64,000 bases of DNA from Planctomycetaceae bacterium (GCA_018699955.1 JABISG010000109.1:1-64000), one strand, 5' to 3'; positions 17,386 through 28,087 are shown, counted from the stretch's first letter. Numbers and translations: made by a program. Notes: generated by a model from the sequence alone, not told the origin.

Positions 17386-18303
17386 ATGAATAAGCCGAAC
17401 CAACCAGACAATCAACCGATTCCCGGTACCCCTCCCGATGATGCAATCGTTGGTCCGGCATTTCGCAAACTGTGCGAGGTCGTGGCGAAGCTCCGTTCTC
17501 CGGAAGGATGTCCGTGGGACAGAGTGCAGACACTGGAAACCATCAAGCGGTTCACGCTGGAAGAAACTTACGAACTGCTCGAAGCCATCGACAGCGGCGA
17601 CGACACCGCGATTGTGGAAGAACTGGGCGACGTGTTGCTGCAGGTGATTCTCGACGCGCAGATCGGAGCCGACGAAACGCGGTTTTCACTTGGTGATGTC
17701 ATCGAGGGAATCACACACAAACTCATCGAGCGTCATCCACATGTTTTCGGCGACGCCAAAGCCGAAACCGGTGCCGACGTTAAGAAACATTGGGAGAGAA
17801 TCAAACAGCAGGAAAAGCAGCGAGACTCGGTCCTCGACGGAATTCCGCCGGCGCTGCCGCAATTGGCTCGTGCAGCCAAACTTTGCAGCAAGGCGGCCCG
17901 CGTGGGATACGATTTCCCACATCGCGACATGCTGTTCGACAAATTACGCGAAGAGATTGGCGAACTGGCGCAGGAACTTTACGCCGACGGCAACGTTCCG
18001 TCGGTGTCCGCCACCGTCGATGCCGAGGTTACCCCCGACGTAGCGGTCGATGATGTCGAGCAACGAAACAGGATTGAAGGGGAACTCGGCGACGTGCTGT
18101 TCGTCATCGCCAACATCGCCCGCCGTTGGAAAATCGACCCCGAAGAGGCGCTACGAAAAAGCAATCGCAAATTCGCCCGCCGGTTTCAGTCGATCGAGCA
18201 GTCCCTGAAACAGCAGGGCCGCGACATTCGCGACGCCACCCTGCGCGAGATGGAAGACATTTACCAGGAAACAAAGAAACGCGAAGGCGAGCCGCCGGTG
18301 TAA
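17386..18303 (+). CDS. mazG: Nucleoside triphosphate pyrophosphohydrolase MazG
   Basis: House-cleaning NTPase that hydrolyses NTPs to NMP and pyrophosphate. The 305 residues contain two MazG domains. The first has [14 protein letters not shown], the metal-binding [10 protein letters not shown] and [10 protein letters not shown]. The second has [24 protein letters not shown] and [20 protein letters not shown]. The linker in the second domain is expanded by about 20 residues ([20 protein letters not shown]), making the protein longer than E. coli MazG. The ATG at 17386 begins the conserved protein; the frame is open 46 codons further but with unrelated sequence. Confidence 0.95.
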   Translation: MNKPNQPDNQPIPGTPPDDAIVGPAFRKLCEVVAKLRSPEGCPWDRVQTLETIKRFTLEETYELLEAIDSGDDTAIVEELGDVLLQVILDAQIGADETRFSLGDVIEGITHKLIERHPHVFGDAKAETGADVKKHWERIKQQEKQRDSVLDGIPPALPQLARAAKLCSKAARVGYDFPHRDMLFDKLREEIGELAQELYADGNVPSVSATVDAEVTPDVAVDDVEQRNRIEGELGDVLFVIANIARRWKIDPEEALRKSNRKFARRFQSIEQSLKQQGRDIRDATLREMEDIYQETKKREGEPPV

Positions 18304-18321
18304 ACCGGCTGGTAGTTTCGG

Positions 18322-20355
18322 TCACTTCAACGGATCGACGTTTACGTCCAACAGCGAATAAAAAGATTTCAGCGACGCGATCTCCGTTTTCACACGGTCA
18401 CTGGCTTCGGTGAACATTACAGAAGTCGGTGCGGCCAATGCCGCCAATTGCAAAACGTCGAACTGTTCCAACAGGCCGAAGCAGAACAGTTCCGGCGCAT
18501 CGTTAACGCCGAGATCCTGCTCGATGATCTCCTTCAGGCTACCGTACGATTTCCGCAATTCCACTTGTTCCACAGCGGCCGGATTCAACGCAGCAGCGGT
18601 CAACGCCATCAGGCTGGTGCGCGGCCCAATCGCGAGGAACCGAACCGGTGAGCCGTGATGCTTCTTCGACCACGCCGCGATGGCGGCCAATTGAGCCGCC
18701 TGCACGCCGAGTGGCCGTTTGCCGACGGCCGAGACCAGTAGTCCGAACAGAAAGTCACGTTTGGCGATCTTCGATTCGCCCATGTAAAATGGGTCGATGG
18801 CGAGTACGCGATGTCCCGCTTTCAGCAGGGCCTGCGATTCGGCGGCAACGCTTTTTCGGCCCGCGTCGGCGATGAGAATAACCGTCGATTTCGCCTCTTT
18901 TTCCGTCAGTTCCGTCGCGGGAACCGTCCAGTCGCCGCCGATGCGAAGACGCCAGTCGATGGCCGTGCCTTCTTCCAATTCCGTCTTCGCGCCTTCGATT
19001 GCCTGCACGCCGTACTCATCCAGCCGCAACAACTCGGCCAACACCTTTCGCCGTTCTGCTTGCCATTTTTGAATCGTATTCGCATCCTTTGGCAACGCCG
19101 CATTGTGCGGCAGAGTCTTGCTGAGCGACAACGCCAAGGTGTGAAAGTCGGCATTCTCTTCCGGTAGCTTGACCAGCAGGTCGGCTTTCGATTTCAACTC
19201 GTCTTTCGACACAATTTCCGTCGCATCAAACGACTCCTCGCCCGCGAAGAAATGATCGCCGATCATGCGGTAGAGTTGTTGCCGATTGTCGAGACCGAAG
19301 TTATGCGTGCCTGGATCTTCGTTGATGTGTGACCTGAGATTCTTCTCCTTGCCGTACAGTGCAAAAATCGGCGCGGCAGCCTGCATCAACGGCTCCAACG
19401 CATGATCGGCGCGGAAGCAACAGTTATCTTCCGCGTTGAACGTCAACAGCGTCGGCTGCGGTGCGCGCATGGCCGTCAGTTGTGAATAGTCGGCGGTGAT
19501 TCCCAAATCGACGGGCGTCTGCTCCGAATCGCCCAGGTCGGAGAAATAACGGGCGCGGGTCCGAAAGCTGGAATAACCGGCCACCGGGTTCGACAGCGTC
19601 ACCCGCGTATCGAGCGCGCTAATAAAGATTGTCTGCCATCCACCTCCCGACAGCCCGGTCACCGCAACACGTTTCGCGTCAGCATGTTCGTGATCCAGCA
19701 GAATGTCGATGCCCCGTTTCATCGCCAGATAATGCGTGGCGATGCCGCTGGTACCGCACAGGTCAATCTGATTCATCCGGTAATGGCCAAAACCGTCTGT
19801 GTATAATTGCCCCATGCCCATCCACTCCAGATTGAGGGCCAGCATGCCGCGTTTTGCCTGGTTGATGCACCGTAGCTGCTTGTTTTCGCCCGCTTTGCCG
19901 AACTCGCGGCCGTGACCGTTGACGTTCAACACCACCGGCACTTTGCCGGTTAGATTGTCCGGTTCGTATAACAGCGCGGGAATCCACAACCCCGGCAGCG
20001 ATTCGTACCGCAGTTTGCGAATGCGGTATCCCGGTCCGCCCGGCAGCGTTTCCATCCATTCGATTTTCGTCTTCGCGTCGCGCCAGCCTGCGGCTTCGCC
20101 GCGATAGACAACGCGGTCCAGCGTCTCCTGCCGCATGCGGTTGGCGTGCTTCTCCCAGTCGGCGACGTCTTTCACCTGCGGCATGGGAAGCACCCGCGAT
20201 TCGGTAAACTCCTGCACTTCCTGCAGCGGCAGGTTGGGATCGATGATGCGTTTGGAGAGCACCGTTTCCAACTCGTCCGTTTCGCCCGCCAGTAGCGTGG
20301 ACGCAACCAACACAACGAACGGCACAACGAAAAATCGAATCGGCTTCCGCATCAT
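18322..20355 (-). CDS. Large secreted alpha/beta hydrolase (acetylxylan-esterase-like)
   Basis: A 677-residue exported protein with two alpha/beta hydrolase-like halves. A signal peptide is at the N-terminus (FFVVPFVVLVASTLLAGE). The first half has VVLNVNGHGREFGKAGENKQ, the nucleophile elbow VAVTGLSGGGWQTIFIS, TLLTFNAEDNCCFRADHAL (acid region) and DPGTHNFGLDNRQQLY (His). The second half (about 400-677) has a Rossmann-like core, STVILIADAGRKSVAAESQA and RVLAIDPFYMGES, without a clear nucleophile and may be structural. Similar proteins in planctomycetes act on acetylated or sulfated glycans, which is inference here. AGGAGAAG precedes the start. Confidence 0.82.
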   Translation of the reverse strand: MMRKPIRFFVVPFVVLVASTLLAGETDELETVLSKRIIDPNLPLQEVQEFTESRVLPMPQVKDVADWEKHANRMRQETLDRVVYRGEAAGWRDAKTKIEWMETLPGGPGYRIRKLRYESLPGLWIPALLYEPDNLTGKVPVVLNVNGHGREFGKAGENKQLRCINQAKRGMLALNLEWMGMGQLYTDGFGHYRMNQIDLCGTSGIATHYLAMKRGIDILLDHEHADAKRVAVTGLSGGGWQTIFISALDTRVTLSNPVAGYSSFRTRARYFSDLGDSEQTPVDLGITADYSQLTAMRAPQPTLLTFNAEDNCCFRADHALEPLMQAAAPIFALYGKEKNLRSHINEDPGTHNFGLDNRQQLYRMIGDHFFAGEESFDATEIVSKDELKSKADLLVKLPEENADFHTLALSLSKTLPHNAALPKDANTIQKWQAERRKVLAELLRLDEYGVQAIEGAKTELEEGTAIDWRLRIGGDWTVPATELTEKEAKSTVILIADAGRKSVAAESQALLKAGHRVLAIDPFYMGESKIAKRDFLFGLLVSAVGKRPLGVQAAQLAAIAAWSKKHHGSPVRFLAIGPRTSLMALTAAALNPAAVEQVELRKSYGSLKEIIEQDLGVNDAPELFCFGLLEQFDVLQLAALAAPTSVMFTEASDRVKTEIASLKSFYSLLDVNVDPLK

Positions 20356-20582
20356 CAGTCTTCTCCTGGTTTGGCAGACAACCGCGCCAGCGCGCAGTTA
20401 ATGTCACATCTCGACTTCAGCCTACCGCGAGGAATGACGAAAATCGAGTAGACCGCGAATATGGCTTGCCGTTTACCGGACCGCAAGACCGCGTGGTGCC
20501 ATCACCGCTTGCATGTTATGATTGACCTACTGTCAGCCTGAACCGGTTTTCTCACCAACTGACCATTACTCACGGCACCGAC

Positions 20583-21980
20583 ATGTTCAGTATCCTCGAT
20601 CATCAACAGTCGTTGTGCGACGGAATCACACGGCGGCAGGCGCTGCGCGTCGGCAGTATCGGTCTGGGCGGTTTGTCGCTGCCAAGAGTGCTGCAGGCGG
20701 CCGAGTCTCGCGGCAGTGATGCCGCCCATCCGGTTCGCGCGAAATCGGTCATTCTCTTCTGGCTGACCGGCGGCGTTCCGCAGCATGATACGTGGGACCC
20801 CAAACCGGAAGGTCCGTCGCCCTCTCGTTCGGAATTTGGCACGATTGCCACCCGCACGCCGGGATTGAATGTCGGCGCGCTGATGCCGCGCACAGCCCAA
20901 TTGACCGATCGGATTGCCGTCATTCGATCAATGCACACCGGCGACAACTCGCACTCGTCGAGCGGCTACCAGATGTTGACGGGGATTCCACATATTCCGT
21001 TGAGCCGGGAAAACGCACTGCCCGGTGCGCCCAATGACTGGCCTTCGGTGGGAGCACTGCTTCGCACGCAACGGCAGGACCGCGACGGACTGCCGGCGGC
21101 CATCACATTGCCGCGGCACATTGCCAACGTGGGAGAAAAATTGTGGCCGGGACAGGACGGCGGATTCCTCGGCCGCAAGTTTGATCCCTGGTTGCTGACC
21201 TGTGACCCATCGACTCCCAACTTTCAGATTCCGGATCTCTCCCTTCCGAAGGACGTGTCACAATTGCGGCTTGATCGCCGGCTGTCGTTACTGAAACAAG
21301 TCAACGGTGAACTCGATCACCTCGAACGGCACGCGGCAGCAGGGAAGTTCGATCTGCGGACGCAACAGGCAATCAGCTTGTTGACCGGCCAACGAGCACG
21401 GAACGCATTTGATCTCTCGCAAGAAACACCGGCAATGCGGGAACGCTACGGGAAGTCGAAGTTTGCCCAGAGTGTGTTGCTCGCGCGGCGGCTCGTTGAG
21501 GCGGGGACTTCGCTCGTGCAGGTCAACTGGCAGCGCATTGAAGGTAAGGAAAATCACGGCAGTTGGGATACGCATCTCAAACATCACGAGTCGCTCAAGG
21601 GCTGGCTGATGCCGATCATGGATCGGTCCTACTCGGCACTCATCGAAGACCTCGAAGAACGCGGCTTGCTCGATGAAACGCTGATCGCCTGGGTCGGCGA
21701 ATTCGGACACACACCGAAGATCAATGCCCGCGCCGGTCGCGATCATTGGGGAAGCGCGTTTTCCATTGCCCTTGCCGGCGGCGGCATCAAGGGGGGAATC
21801 GTCCACGGGGCCACCGATGCGCAAGCCGGTCAAGTCGTCTCAGATCGGGTCGCGCCGAGTGATTATGTGGCAACCGTGTTACACTGCATGGGAATCCGAC
21901 CGGAGACAATTATTTACGACACGCAGTCCCGCCCCCTTCCACTCAGCCGCGGCCAGATTCTCGACAGTCTGGTGGTTTGA
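20583..21980 (+). CDS. DUF1501 protein, Tat-exported
   Basis: A 465-residue DUF1501 protein of unknown function. The twin-arginine signal is TRRQALRVGSIGLGGLSLP. Conserved blocks: VILFWLTGGVPQHDTWDPKP, HSSSGYQMLTGIPHIPL, NWQRIEGKENHGSWDTH, LIAWVGEFGHTPKINARAGR and DYVATVLHCMGIRPETIIYD. It is the first gene of a plus-strand series; the next DUF1501 gene starts 167 nt downstream. The two are clearly different paralogues, not a recent tandem copy. Confidence 0.93.
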   Translation: MFSILDHQQSLCDGITRRQALRVGSIGLGGLSLPRVLQAAESRGSDAAHPVRAKSVILFWLTGGVPQHDTWDPKPEGPSPSRSEFGTIATRTPGLNVGALMPRTAQLTDRIAVIRSMHTGDNSHSSSGYQMLTGIPHIPLSRENALPGAPNDWPSVGALLRTQRQDRDGLPAAITLPRHIANVGEKLWPGQDGGFLGRKFDPWLLTCDPSTPNFQIPDLSLPKDVSQLRLDRRLSLLKQVNGELDHLERHAAAGKFDLRTQQAISLLTGQRARNAFDLSQETPAMRERYGKSKFAQSVLLARRLVEAGTSLVQVNWQRIEGKENHGSWDTHLKHHESLKGWLMPIMDRSYSALIEDLEERGLLDETLIAWVGEFGHTPKINARAGRDHWGSAFSIALAGGGIKGGIVHGATDAQAGQVVSDRVAPSDYVATVLHCMGIRPETIIYDTQSRPLPLSRGQILDSLVV

Positions 21981-22147
21981 ATCCCGCAGAGTCGAACCCT
22001 GCAGTATGCGTCCTCACCGAGACAGCACCCGATTGTCCCACTGCATCGGCGTCGCTTCAATATCTTCCCGCCGTCGGCGCATGCTAGAATAGATTCGCTG
22101 TTGCCAGATTCCGCTGGGTGACGCGAGATTCAATATCAGGAGACGAT

Positions 22148-23539
22148 ATGTTGACGAACTCACTGAGTCGCCGGAATTTTGTCAGCCTGTCGATGGGCGG
22201 ATTGGCGGGGTTGGGAATTGCCCCCGCATTGGCTGCCGCCGTGAAGCAGCAAGCGGCGAACAGTGCGGCGAAAAATGTGTTGGTGATCTTTGAACAAGGC
22301 GGCGTCTCGCACACCGATACCTGGGACCCAAAGCCAAACGCCAACCCGGTCCATCGCAGCCCGTTCAAGACCATCGACACCAACGTTCCGGGAATGCAAT
22401 TCACCGAGTTGCTTTCTCGAACTGCAAAACTTGCTGACAAAATTTCGGTCGTCCGCTGCATGCGACAACCGAAACCGAACATCGGCAATTCACATCCACT
22501 CGGTTCGCAGTATCTGTTTTCGGGAGCCGACCCGACGGGGCCGGTTGAAATTCCGGACATCGGCAGTGTCGTCTCACACGAAAAAGGAACCGCGGCCCCG
22601 CATCTGCCCGCCTATGTCTTCGAGGGAAGTGGCGAGCAATCGAAGATGACGCGGCTCGGTTTTCTGTCGGCCAGCCACAAGGCGTATCAAATTCGTCACG
22701 GCAAAGTCTCGGGGCTGAAGCTGGAAGGAATCACAAAGGACCGTTTGCACGGCCGCCGCAAATTGCTGGCGAATCTGAACATCGGCCTAACCGGAGCCGC
22801 TCGGCCGGAAGTGCGGGCGATGGAAAGTTTCGCCGCGCAGGCCGAAGACATGCTCACCAATCCGAAAACGTTGGCCGCGTTCGATGTTGAGAGCGAACCT
22901 GATCACATTAAGAAGCTGTATCATCCCGACGAAGACAACCGCCGACATCGCGGCAACATGTACATGCTGGGACGCAAGCTGATCGAATCGGGCGTGCGGT
23001 TCGTCACCATCAACACACAATGGCCATCCAATGGCAAACTGTGGCCCGGTGGCGGGAACATGAACTGGGATCATCACGACGCGATCTACTCCAAGGGGAA
23101 TACGAACATCAAAGGAGGCGGCGCCGGCGCCGGACGTTTCGGCATTGGAACCTGGCCGATGATGCCAAGCACCGACTGGGCGTTTTCCGGTTTGATTGCC
23201 GACATGGATCAACGCGGCCTGCTCGATGAATGCCTCGTCTGCTTTGTCACTGAGTTCGGCCGCACGCCGAAGGTCAACGAACGAGAAGGCCGCGATCACT
23301 GGGTGCATGCATTCTCATTTGCATTTGCCGGCGCCGGCGTTCCCGGCGGGCAAATTGTCGGCCAGACTGATTCCGACGGCGCCTACGTCACCAGCCCAAC
23401 GGCATACACGATTGAAGATTACGGCGCGACCGTGTTCACAAAGCTGGGCATCGACGTCAACGAGCCAATTTACACACCCGAAGACCGACCAATATTTCTT
23501 TCCAAAGGCGGCCGGCCGATCAATGAATTGTTTTCGTGA
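22148..23539 (+). CDS. DUF1501 protein, Tat-exported
   Basis: A 463-residue DUF1501 protein. The twin-arginine leader is LSRRNFVSLSMGGLAGLGIA. Family blocks are VLVIFEQGGVSHTDTWDPKP, GNSHPLGSQYLFSGADPTGP, MNWDHHDAIYSKGN and LVCFVTEFGRTPKVNEREGR. The ATG at 22148 follows AGGAG with 6-nt spacing. A TAGAAT hexamer 58 nt upstream may be a -10 element. The DUF1549/DUF1553 gene follows after 111 nt, the usual pairing for this family, suggesting joint work at the cell surface. Confidence 0.94.
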   Translation: MLTNSLSRRNFVSLSMGGLAGLGIAPALAAAVKQQAANSAAKNVLVIFEQGGVSHTDTWDPKPNANPVHRSPFKTIDTNVPGMQFTELLSRTAKLADKISVVRCMRQPKPNIGNSHPLGSQYLFSGADPTGPVEIPDIGSVVSHEKGTAAPHLPAYVFEGSGEQSKMTRLGFLSASHKAYQIRHGKVSGLKLEGITKDRLHGRRKLLANLNIGLTGAARPEVRAMESFAAQAEDMLTNPKTLAAFDVESEPDHIKKLYHPDEDNRRHRGNMYMLGRKLIESGVRFVTINTQWPSNGKLWPGGGNMNWDHHDAIYSKGNTNIKGGGAGAGRFGIGTWPMMPSTDWAFSGLIADMDQRGLLDECLVCFVTEFGRTPKVNEREGRDHWVHAFSFAFAGAGVPGGQIVGQTDSDGAYVTSPTAYTIEDYGATVFTKLGIDVNEPIYTPEDRPIFLSKGGRPINELFS

Positions 23540-23650
23540 ACATGTTATTCAAGCCCAGTTTATTTATCACACGCCTCAAAGCCCTTGGGTTGCGGCCCGA
23601 GGGACCGAACAGCTTCACCAAACATCTTCAAAATCAAGAATAGAGCTGCG

Positions 23651-26230
23651 ATGCGATTTCCGATTTTGTTCATCCTGATTTCGTTGACGTCGGCTGTCTC
23701 TGTCGCTGCGGCAGAAAAGCCACTGAAGCGACTGGATGTCACGCCAAAAACCGTCAGCCTGTCCGGTCCACGCGGCGGCGTGCAGTTGCTGGTGAGCGGC
23801 ATTCACGCCAACGGCCACGCACGTGATTTGACTCGCGACTGCCAATTCAAGGTGACGGGGCCGGCACGTATTGAAAACGGCTACGTCGTTCCCACCGGCA
23901 ACGGATCGGGATCAATTGTTGTTTCCATCGGATCGATGCGACAGACAATTCCATTCAAAGTGGAGCGTTTTGATCGGCCGCTGCCGATTTCGTTTCGTTG
24001 GGAAGCCTTGGCCGTACTGACCAAACAGGGATGCAACAGCGGATCGTGCCACGGCAAACCAAACGGTCGCGGCTCGCTCGAACTTTCTCTGAATGCATTT
24101 GATCCCCGGCTGGATGAACGAAGTCTCATTCGTGGAGCGTTCGTCCGTTTCACGCACCCTGTCGAGCCGGCTGAAAGTTTGTTGCTGAAGAAGCCGACGT
24201 TGCGCGTGCCACACGGGGGTGGAAAACGCTTGCGCAAAGACCGCGAATCGTATGCAATCCTCAAACAGTGGATTGCCGAAGGCTGTCGCCCCGAACAGCG
24301 GGATGGGCCTCAATGCGTGAAGGTGGAAGTCACGCCAAATGATGGGCGGGTCATTCGACTTGGACCGGCAAGTGAGAACCAGGCGGCCGATGCCGCTCAA
24401 CAGCAGGTTCGCGTGACGGCTCATTTCTCCGACGGCAGTATTCGCGACGTGACACGGATCGCGACGTTCAGCGTTTCGAATGACAGTGTGGCAACCGTCG
24501 ATGCCAACGGCTTGGTAACCGGGCTGGATCGCGGACAAACAGCCGTCGTCGTTCGCTATCTGGACGACATCGTTTCTGTTTACCTGACGGTCGTTCGCGA
24601 CATCTCGGGTTTCGTCTGGGTGAAGCCTGCGGAGAACGGTTACGTCGATCAACTGGTTCACGCGAAGTTGCGGCAACTACAATATTTGCCGTCCGGAAAT
24701 TGTGACGATGCCACGTTCATTCGACGGTTGTCGTTGGACGTGCGTGGACTTCTGCCGTCGATGGAAGAAACCGAGGAGTTCCTGGCCGACAAGAAAACGG
24801 ACAAGCGTCGCCGGTTGATTGATCGATTTCTCGACTCGCGCGAATTCGCCCGGTTCTGGGGCCTGAGGTTGGCCGACCTGTTGCGAATCAATCGTGAGAC
24901 TCTCTCTGAAGAACGGGCTGCGGATTACAGCCGTTGGGTGTTCGAGACGGTCGAGCAAAATATGCGGTACGATCAATTCGTGCGGGAATTACTGACCGCC
25001 ACCGGAAAGACGGCGGACGTGCAGGCGGCCAATTTCTTTCGCACGACGAACGAAACGAAGATGGTGGCGGAAACGGTTGCCCAGTTGTTCATGGGATCGC
25101 GTCTGAAGTGCGCCCAATGCCACAATCACCCGTACGAAAGTTGGACACAGGACAACTATTACCAGATCGCCTCGGTGTTTCATGGGATCGATCGGAAGCA
25201 ACTCGAAGTTCCCAAGGGAGCGAAGAAGCGAAAACCGAATCAACGTGAAGTTGGAATGTTCATCGGAATGACAGCGGGACGTGGCATGAGCAACCCACGA
25301 ACCGGCGTCCCTCAAAAGCCGTGGCCGATCGACGTCGAAAGAAAGCCAAACCAAGACCGCCGGACGGCATTTGTCGAATGGTTAACGGCACCGAACAACC
25401 CTTTCTTCTCTCGCGTAGCCGTGAATCGAATTTGGGCGCATCTTCTCGGCCGGGGACTTGTTGAACCGATCGACGATTTCCGCTCGTCCAATCCAGCGGT
25501 CAATGTGGAATTGCTCGATGCCCTCGCAGCAGATTTTCAGAAATCCGGTTTCGACCGCAAACACATCATGCGAGTCATCCTCAATAGCCGAACCTATCAG
25601 CGAAGTTCAGACACGAATCAATTCAACGAGACCGACGAGAATCTGTTGTCGCACGCCCGTGTCCGGTTACTGACGGCCGAGCAGCTGCAGGATGCCGTCT
25701 TCCGATTGTGCGACGGGCCGCAAAGGTTTGCGGAATTTGAACATGAACTGGCTGCAGCCGACAAACTGCTGGCAACAACACTGAAAGAAAACCAGGAAGA
25801 CCAAGATGCCGCTGCGGTTGTGAAGTCGAAGCAACAACGCGACGCAGCCCGCGCTCGGTTGAACTCTTATTACATGACGCAGCAGCCTTATCCACAACTG
25901 ACGTCGTTCTTGTCTGCGTTCGGTCAGCCGCCGCGCAAGACCGCCTGTGCCTGCGAACGCCGCGAAGAAGCGAATCTGGACCAGGCATTACAGTTGATGA
26001 ACAGCGGCTTGATCCGTGATCGCGTTGGCCGGGCCGCGGACCGCTTCGGGAAATTGCCAAACGAGCAATTCATTCGTGAGTTGTATCTGGCAGCCGTCAG
26101 CCGTCGCCCCAGTGACGCCGAGCGAAAAACGATTTCGGATTATCTGAAGGCCGGTGCTGATCGCGGCAAGGCTTTCGAAGATGTGATCTGGGCGATCATC
26201 AACACGAACGAATTCATGTTTCAGCATTAA
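23651..26230 (+). CDS. DUF1549/DUF1553 protein with Ig-like (BIG2) domain and haem-type motifs
   Basis: An 859-residue exported protein. Order: signal peptide (1-22); a CX4CH motif (Cys128, Cys133, His134 in GCNSGSCHGKPNGRGS); a BIG2-like domain (about 253-316); DUF1549 (about 355-555, starting FIRRLSLDVRGLLPS) containing CAQCH at 487-491; and DUF1553 (about 570-830, with FSRVAVNRIWAHLLGRGLVE). The CxxCH site suggests covalent haem c. CX4CH is a less common haem site, known from some multihaem cytochromes. Substrate and reaction are unknown. The next gene begins 20 nt after the stop, so this is an operon. Confidence 0.92.
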   Translation: MRFPILFILISLTSAVSVAAAEKPLKRLDVTPKTVSLSGPRGGVQLLVSGIHANGHARDLTRDCQFKVTGPARIENGYVVPTGNGSGSIVVSIGSMRQTIPFKVERFDRPLPISFRWEALAVLTKQGCNSGSCHGKPNGRGSLELSLNAFDPRLDERSLIRGAFVRFTHPVEPAESLLLKKPTLRVPHGGGKRLRKDRESYAILKQWIAEGCRPEQRDGPQCVKVEVTPNDGRVIRLGPASENQAADAAQQQVRVTAHFSDGSIRDVTRIATFSVSNDSVATVDANGLVTGLDRGQTAVVVRYLDDIVSVYLTVVRDISGFVWVKPAENGYVDQLVHAKLRQLQYLPSGNCDDATFIRRLSLDVRGLLPSMEETEEFLADKKTDKRRRLIDRFLDSREFARFWGLRLADLLRINRETLSEERAADYSRWVFETVEQNMRYDQFVRELLTATGKTADVQAANFFRTTNETKMVAETVAQLFMGSRLKCAQCHNHPYESWTQDNYYQIASVFHGIDRKQLEVPKGAKKRKPNQREVGMFIGMTAGRGMSNPRTGVPQKPWPIDVERKPNQDRRTAFVEWLTAPNNPFFSRVAVNRIWAHLLGRGLVEPIDDFRSSNPAVNVELLDALAADFQKSGFDRKHIMRVILNSRTYQRSSDTNQFNETDENLLSHARVRLLTAEQLQDAVFRLCDGPQRFAEFEHELAAADKLLATTLKENQEDQDAAAVVKSKQQRDAARARLNSYYMTQQPYPQLTSFLSAFGQPPRKTACACERREEANLDQALQLMNSGLIRDRVGRAADRFGKLPNEQFIRELYLAAVSRRPSDAERKTISDYLKAGADRGKAFEDVIWAIINTNEFMFQH

Positions 26231-26250
26231 CAACAGATTGAAGTCAATCC

Positions 26251-28032
26251 ATGCAACGAATGCTTTTCATATTGTTATTGCTGCCTTCGCAGTCAGTGAT
26301 TGCCGAAGAGATCAGTTTCAAGGAACAGATCGCGCCGATTCTCGTGCGGCGATGTCTCGGTTGCCACGACAATCGCAAGACCGAGGGGCGGTATGCGCTG
26401 CATACATTCGAGCAGTTACTGAAAAAAGGCGACAGCGGCGAGGCGCCCATCGTCGCTGGAAAGCCGGATCAAAGTTTTCTGCTGCAGAAGCTGGTGGACG
26501 AGGATGAATTCACCCGCATGCCGCAGGAAGACGATCCGCTGAGCAAGACAGAAATCGCCCTGTTCAAGCAGTGGATCTCACAGGGGGCAAACTTCGACGG
26601 GCCGAGCAAAACGAATCGGTTGATCACATTGCTACCACCGCGACAACATCCACAGCCACCAGAGAACTATCGAACGTCGGTACCGGTGTTCGCCGTGCGG
26701 TTTTCTCCCGACGGAAAGTTGCTATACACGGGCGGCGTTCATGAATTGCTGGTATGGAGTGTGGCGACAGGAACGTTGCGGGACCGCATCCCCGGTTTGC
26801 CGCAACGAATTCACGCCATCCGTTTCAGTCCCGACGGCAACAGGGTTATTGTCGGCGGGGGCGCGCCGGGCGATTACGGTGAAATTCGGTCGATCGATCT
26901 GCGAAGTAAACAGGTTCGGCTCATCGCCGCTTGGGAAGACGTTGTTCTCGACCTCGCATTGACCAACGACGGCAAGCGGGTTGTTGCCGGCGGTGCCGAT
27001 CATTCCGTGCGAGCTTACGACCTGGCAACCGGCCGGGAATCATGGCGAACGCAGCAACACGTCGACTGGGTGACGGCCCTCGACATCACCGACTATCGTT
27101 TCGCCGAAGAACACGTCCCCAACAACGACGCTTCCGGCTTCTTTACGTTCAACGAACACGAACAGGCAAGTGGCTCCCACGTTCGACAACACTGGCAGTT
27201 CCCCGGCAAACATTACATCGTCCGCGAAGCGAACTGGGAGCTTGAAGTCGGAGAAGCCGAGACCGTCTCGTTGACGAAGATCACGATCACCGGCATCGGA
27301 AAAACTTACAAAGTGAAACGCGAAGCAATCGACGCCAAGAGCCTGCCGGAGCATGCGGCGGCGATTGAACACCTCAAGTCTCTCCACAAGACGTGGGGAA
27401 CAAACATGGTGGGAACGCCTTTCGTCGTTTCGTCGTCGAGTGATCGCACGGTGAAGGTGTTTGCTCTCGATTCCGGCAATTTATTCACGACATACAAAGG
27501 CCATCGCCGAGAGTACGGACCGCTGAAGGGGTTACACCGCGTGTTCGGCATTCAAGCGGAACCGGGAACGCGCCGCGTGTGGTCGGGCGGCGAGGGACAT
27601 CATTTTCATGGCTGGAATCCGGTGACGGTTCGTGACGAGGACGGAACGGCCGCCGACATGGAAGCGAGATTTGCCAAGGAATATTCGGTCGATCACATCC
27701 GCCACGATTTCGGCGACGCCGTGTTCGCGTTGGTTCGATCGGGATCGGAACTCTTCGCAGCGGCTGCCGACGGTCAGGTAAAGAACTATGCAATCGGGTC
27801 TCCGGCAGCGAAGTTTGATTTGAACCGAGTATCGACACTCAACACCTATACCGGCCAACGTGACTTTCTATTCGCACTCGATGTGAACGAATCCGGCCGC
27901 CGAATTGCGACGGCCGGATTCACCGGCGATGTCGTCATCTGGGATCTGGAAAAGACGGAACCAATCGGTCGCTTCATCGCATCGCCCGGTGTTGAACGGC
28001 CGCGATTACAAAGTGCAGTTGGCGACCGATGA
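26251..28032 (+). CDS. Secreted PSCyt1 cytochrome-WD40 fusion
   Basis: A 593-residue exported protein. A short signal peptide (about 1-18) is followed by a planctomycete cytochrome C domain with CLGCH (Cys35, Cys38, His39) and a typical M-P axial region (EFTRMPQEDDPLS). From about residue 140 there are WD40-type blades: FAVRFSPDGKLLYTGG, AIRFSPDGNRVIVGGGAPGD, ALTNDGKRVVAGGADHSVRA and, at the end, RRIATAGFTGDVVIWDLEKT. The propeller is interrupted near residue 300 by a roughly 80-residue His-rich beta segment. Position 20 nt after the DUF1549/1553 gene implies co-expression and probably one complex. Confidence 0.9.
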   Translation: MQRMLFILLLLPSQSVIAEEISFKEQIAPILVRRCLGCHDNRKTEGRYALHTFEQLLKKGDSGEAPIVAGKPDQSFLLQKLVDEDEFTRMPQEDDPLSKTEIALFKQWISQGANFDGPSKTNRLITLLPPRQHPQPPENYRTSVPVFAVRFSPDGKLLYTGGVHELLVWSVATGTLRDRIPGLPQRIHAIRFSPDGNRVIVGGGAPGDYGEIRSIDLRSKQVRLIAAWEDVVLDLALTNDGKRVVAGGADHSVRAYDLATGRESWRTQQHVDWVTALDITDYRFAEEHVPNNDASGFFTFNEHEQASGSHVRQHWQFPGKHYIVREANWELEVGEAETVSLTKITITGIGKTYKVKREAIDAKSLPEHAAAIEHLKSLHKTWGTNMVGTPFVVSSSSDRTVKVFALDSGNLFTTYKGHRREYGPLKGLHRVFGIQAEPGTRRVWSGGEGHHFHGWNPVTVRDEDGTAADMEARFAKEYSVDHIRHDFGDAVFALVRSGSELFAAAADGQVKNYAIGSPAAKFDLNRVSTLNTYTGQRDFLFALDVNESGRRIATAGFTGDVVIWDLEKTEPIGRFIASPGVERPRLQSAVGDR

Positions 28033-28087
28033 TCGGCTGCAGTTTTGTCGTGAGGTGACACCACATCCGCCCATCGGAGACGGCGTT

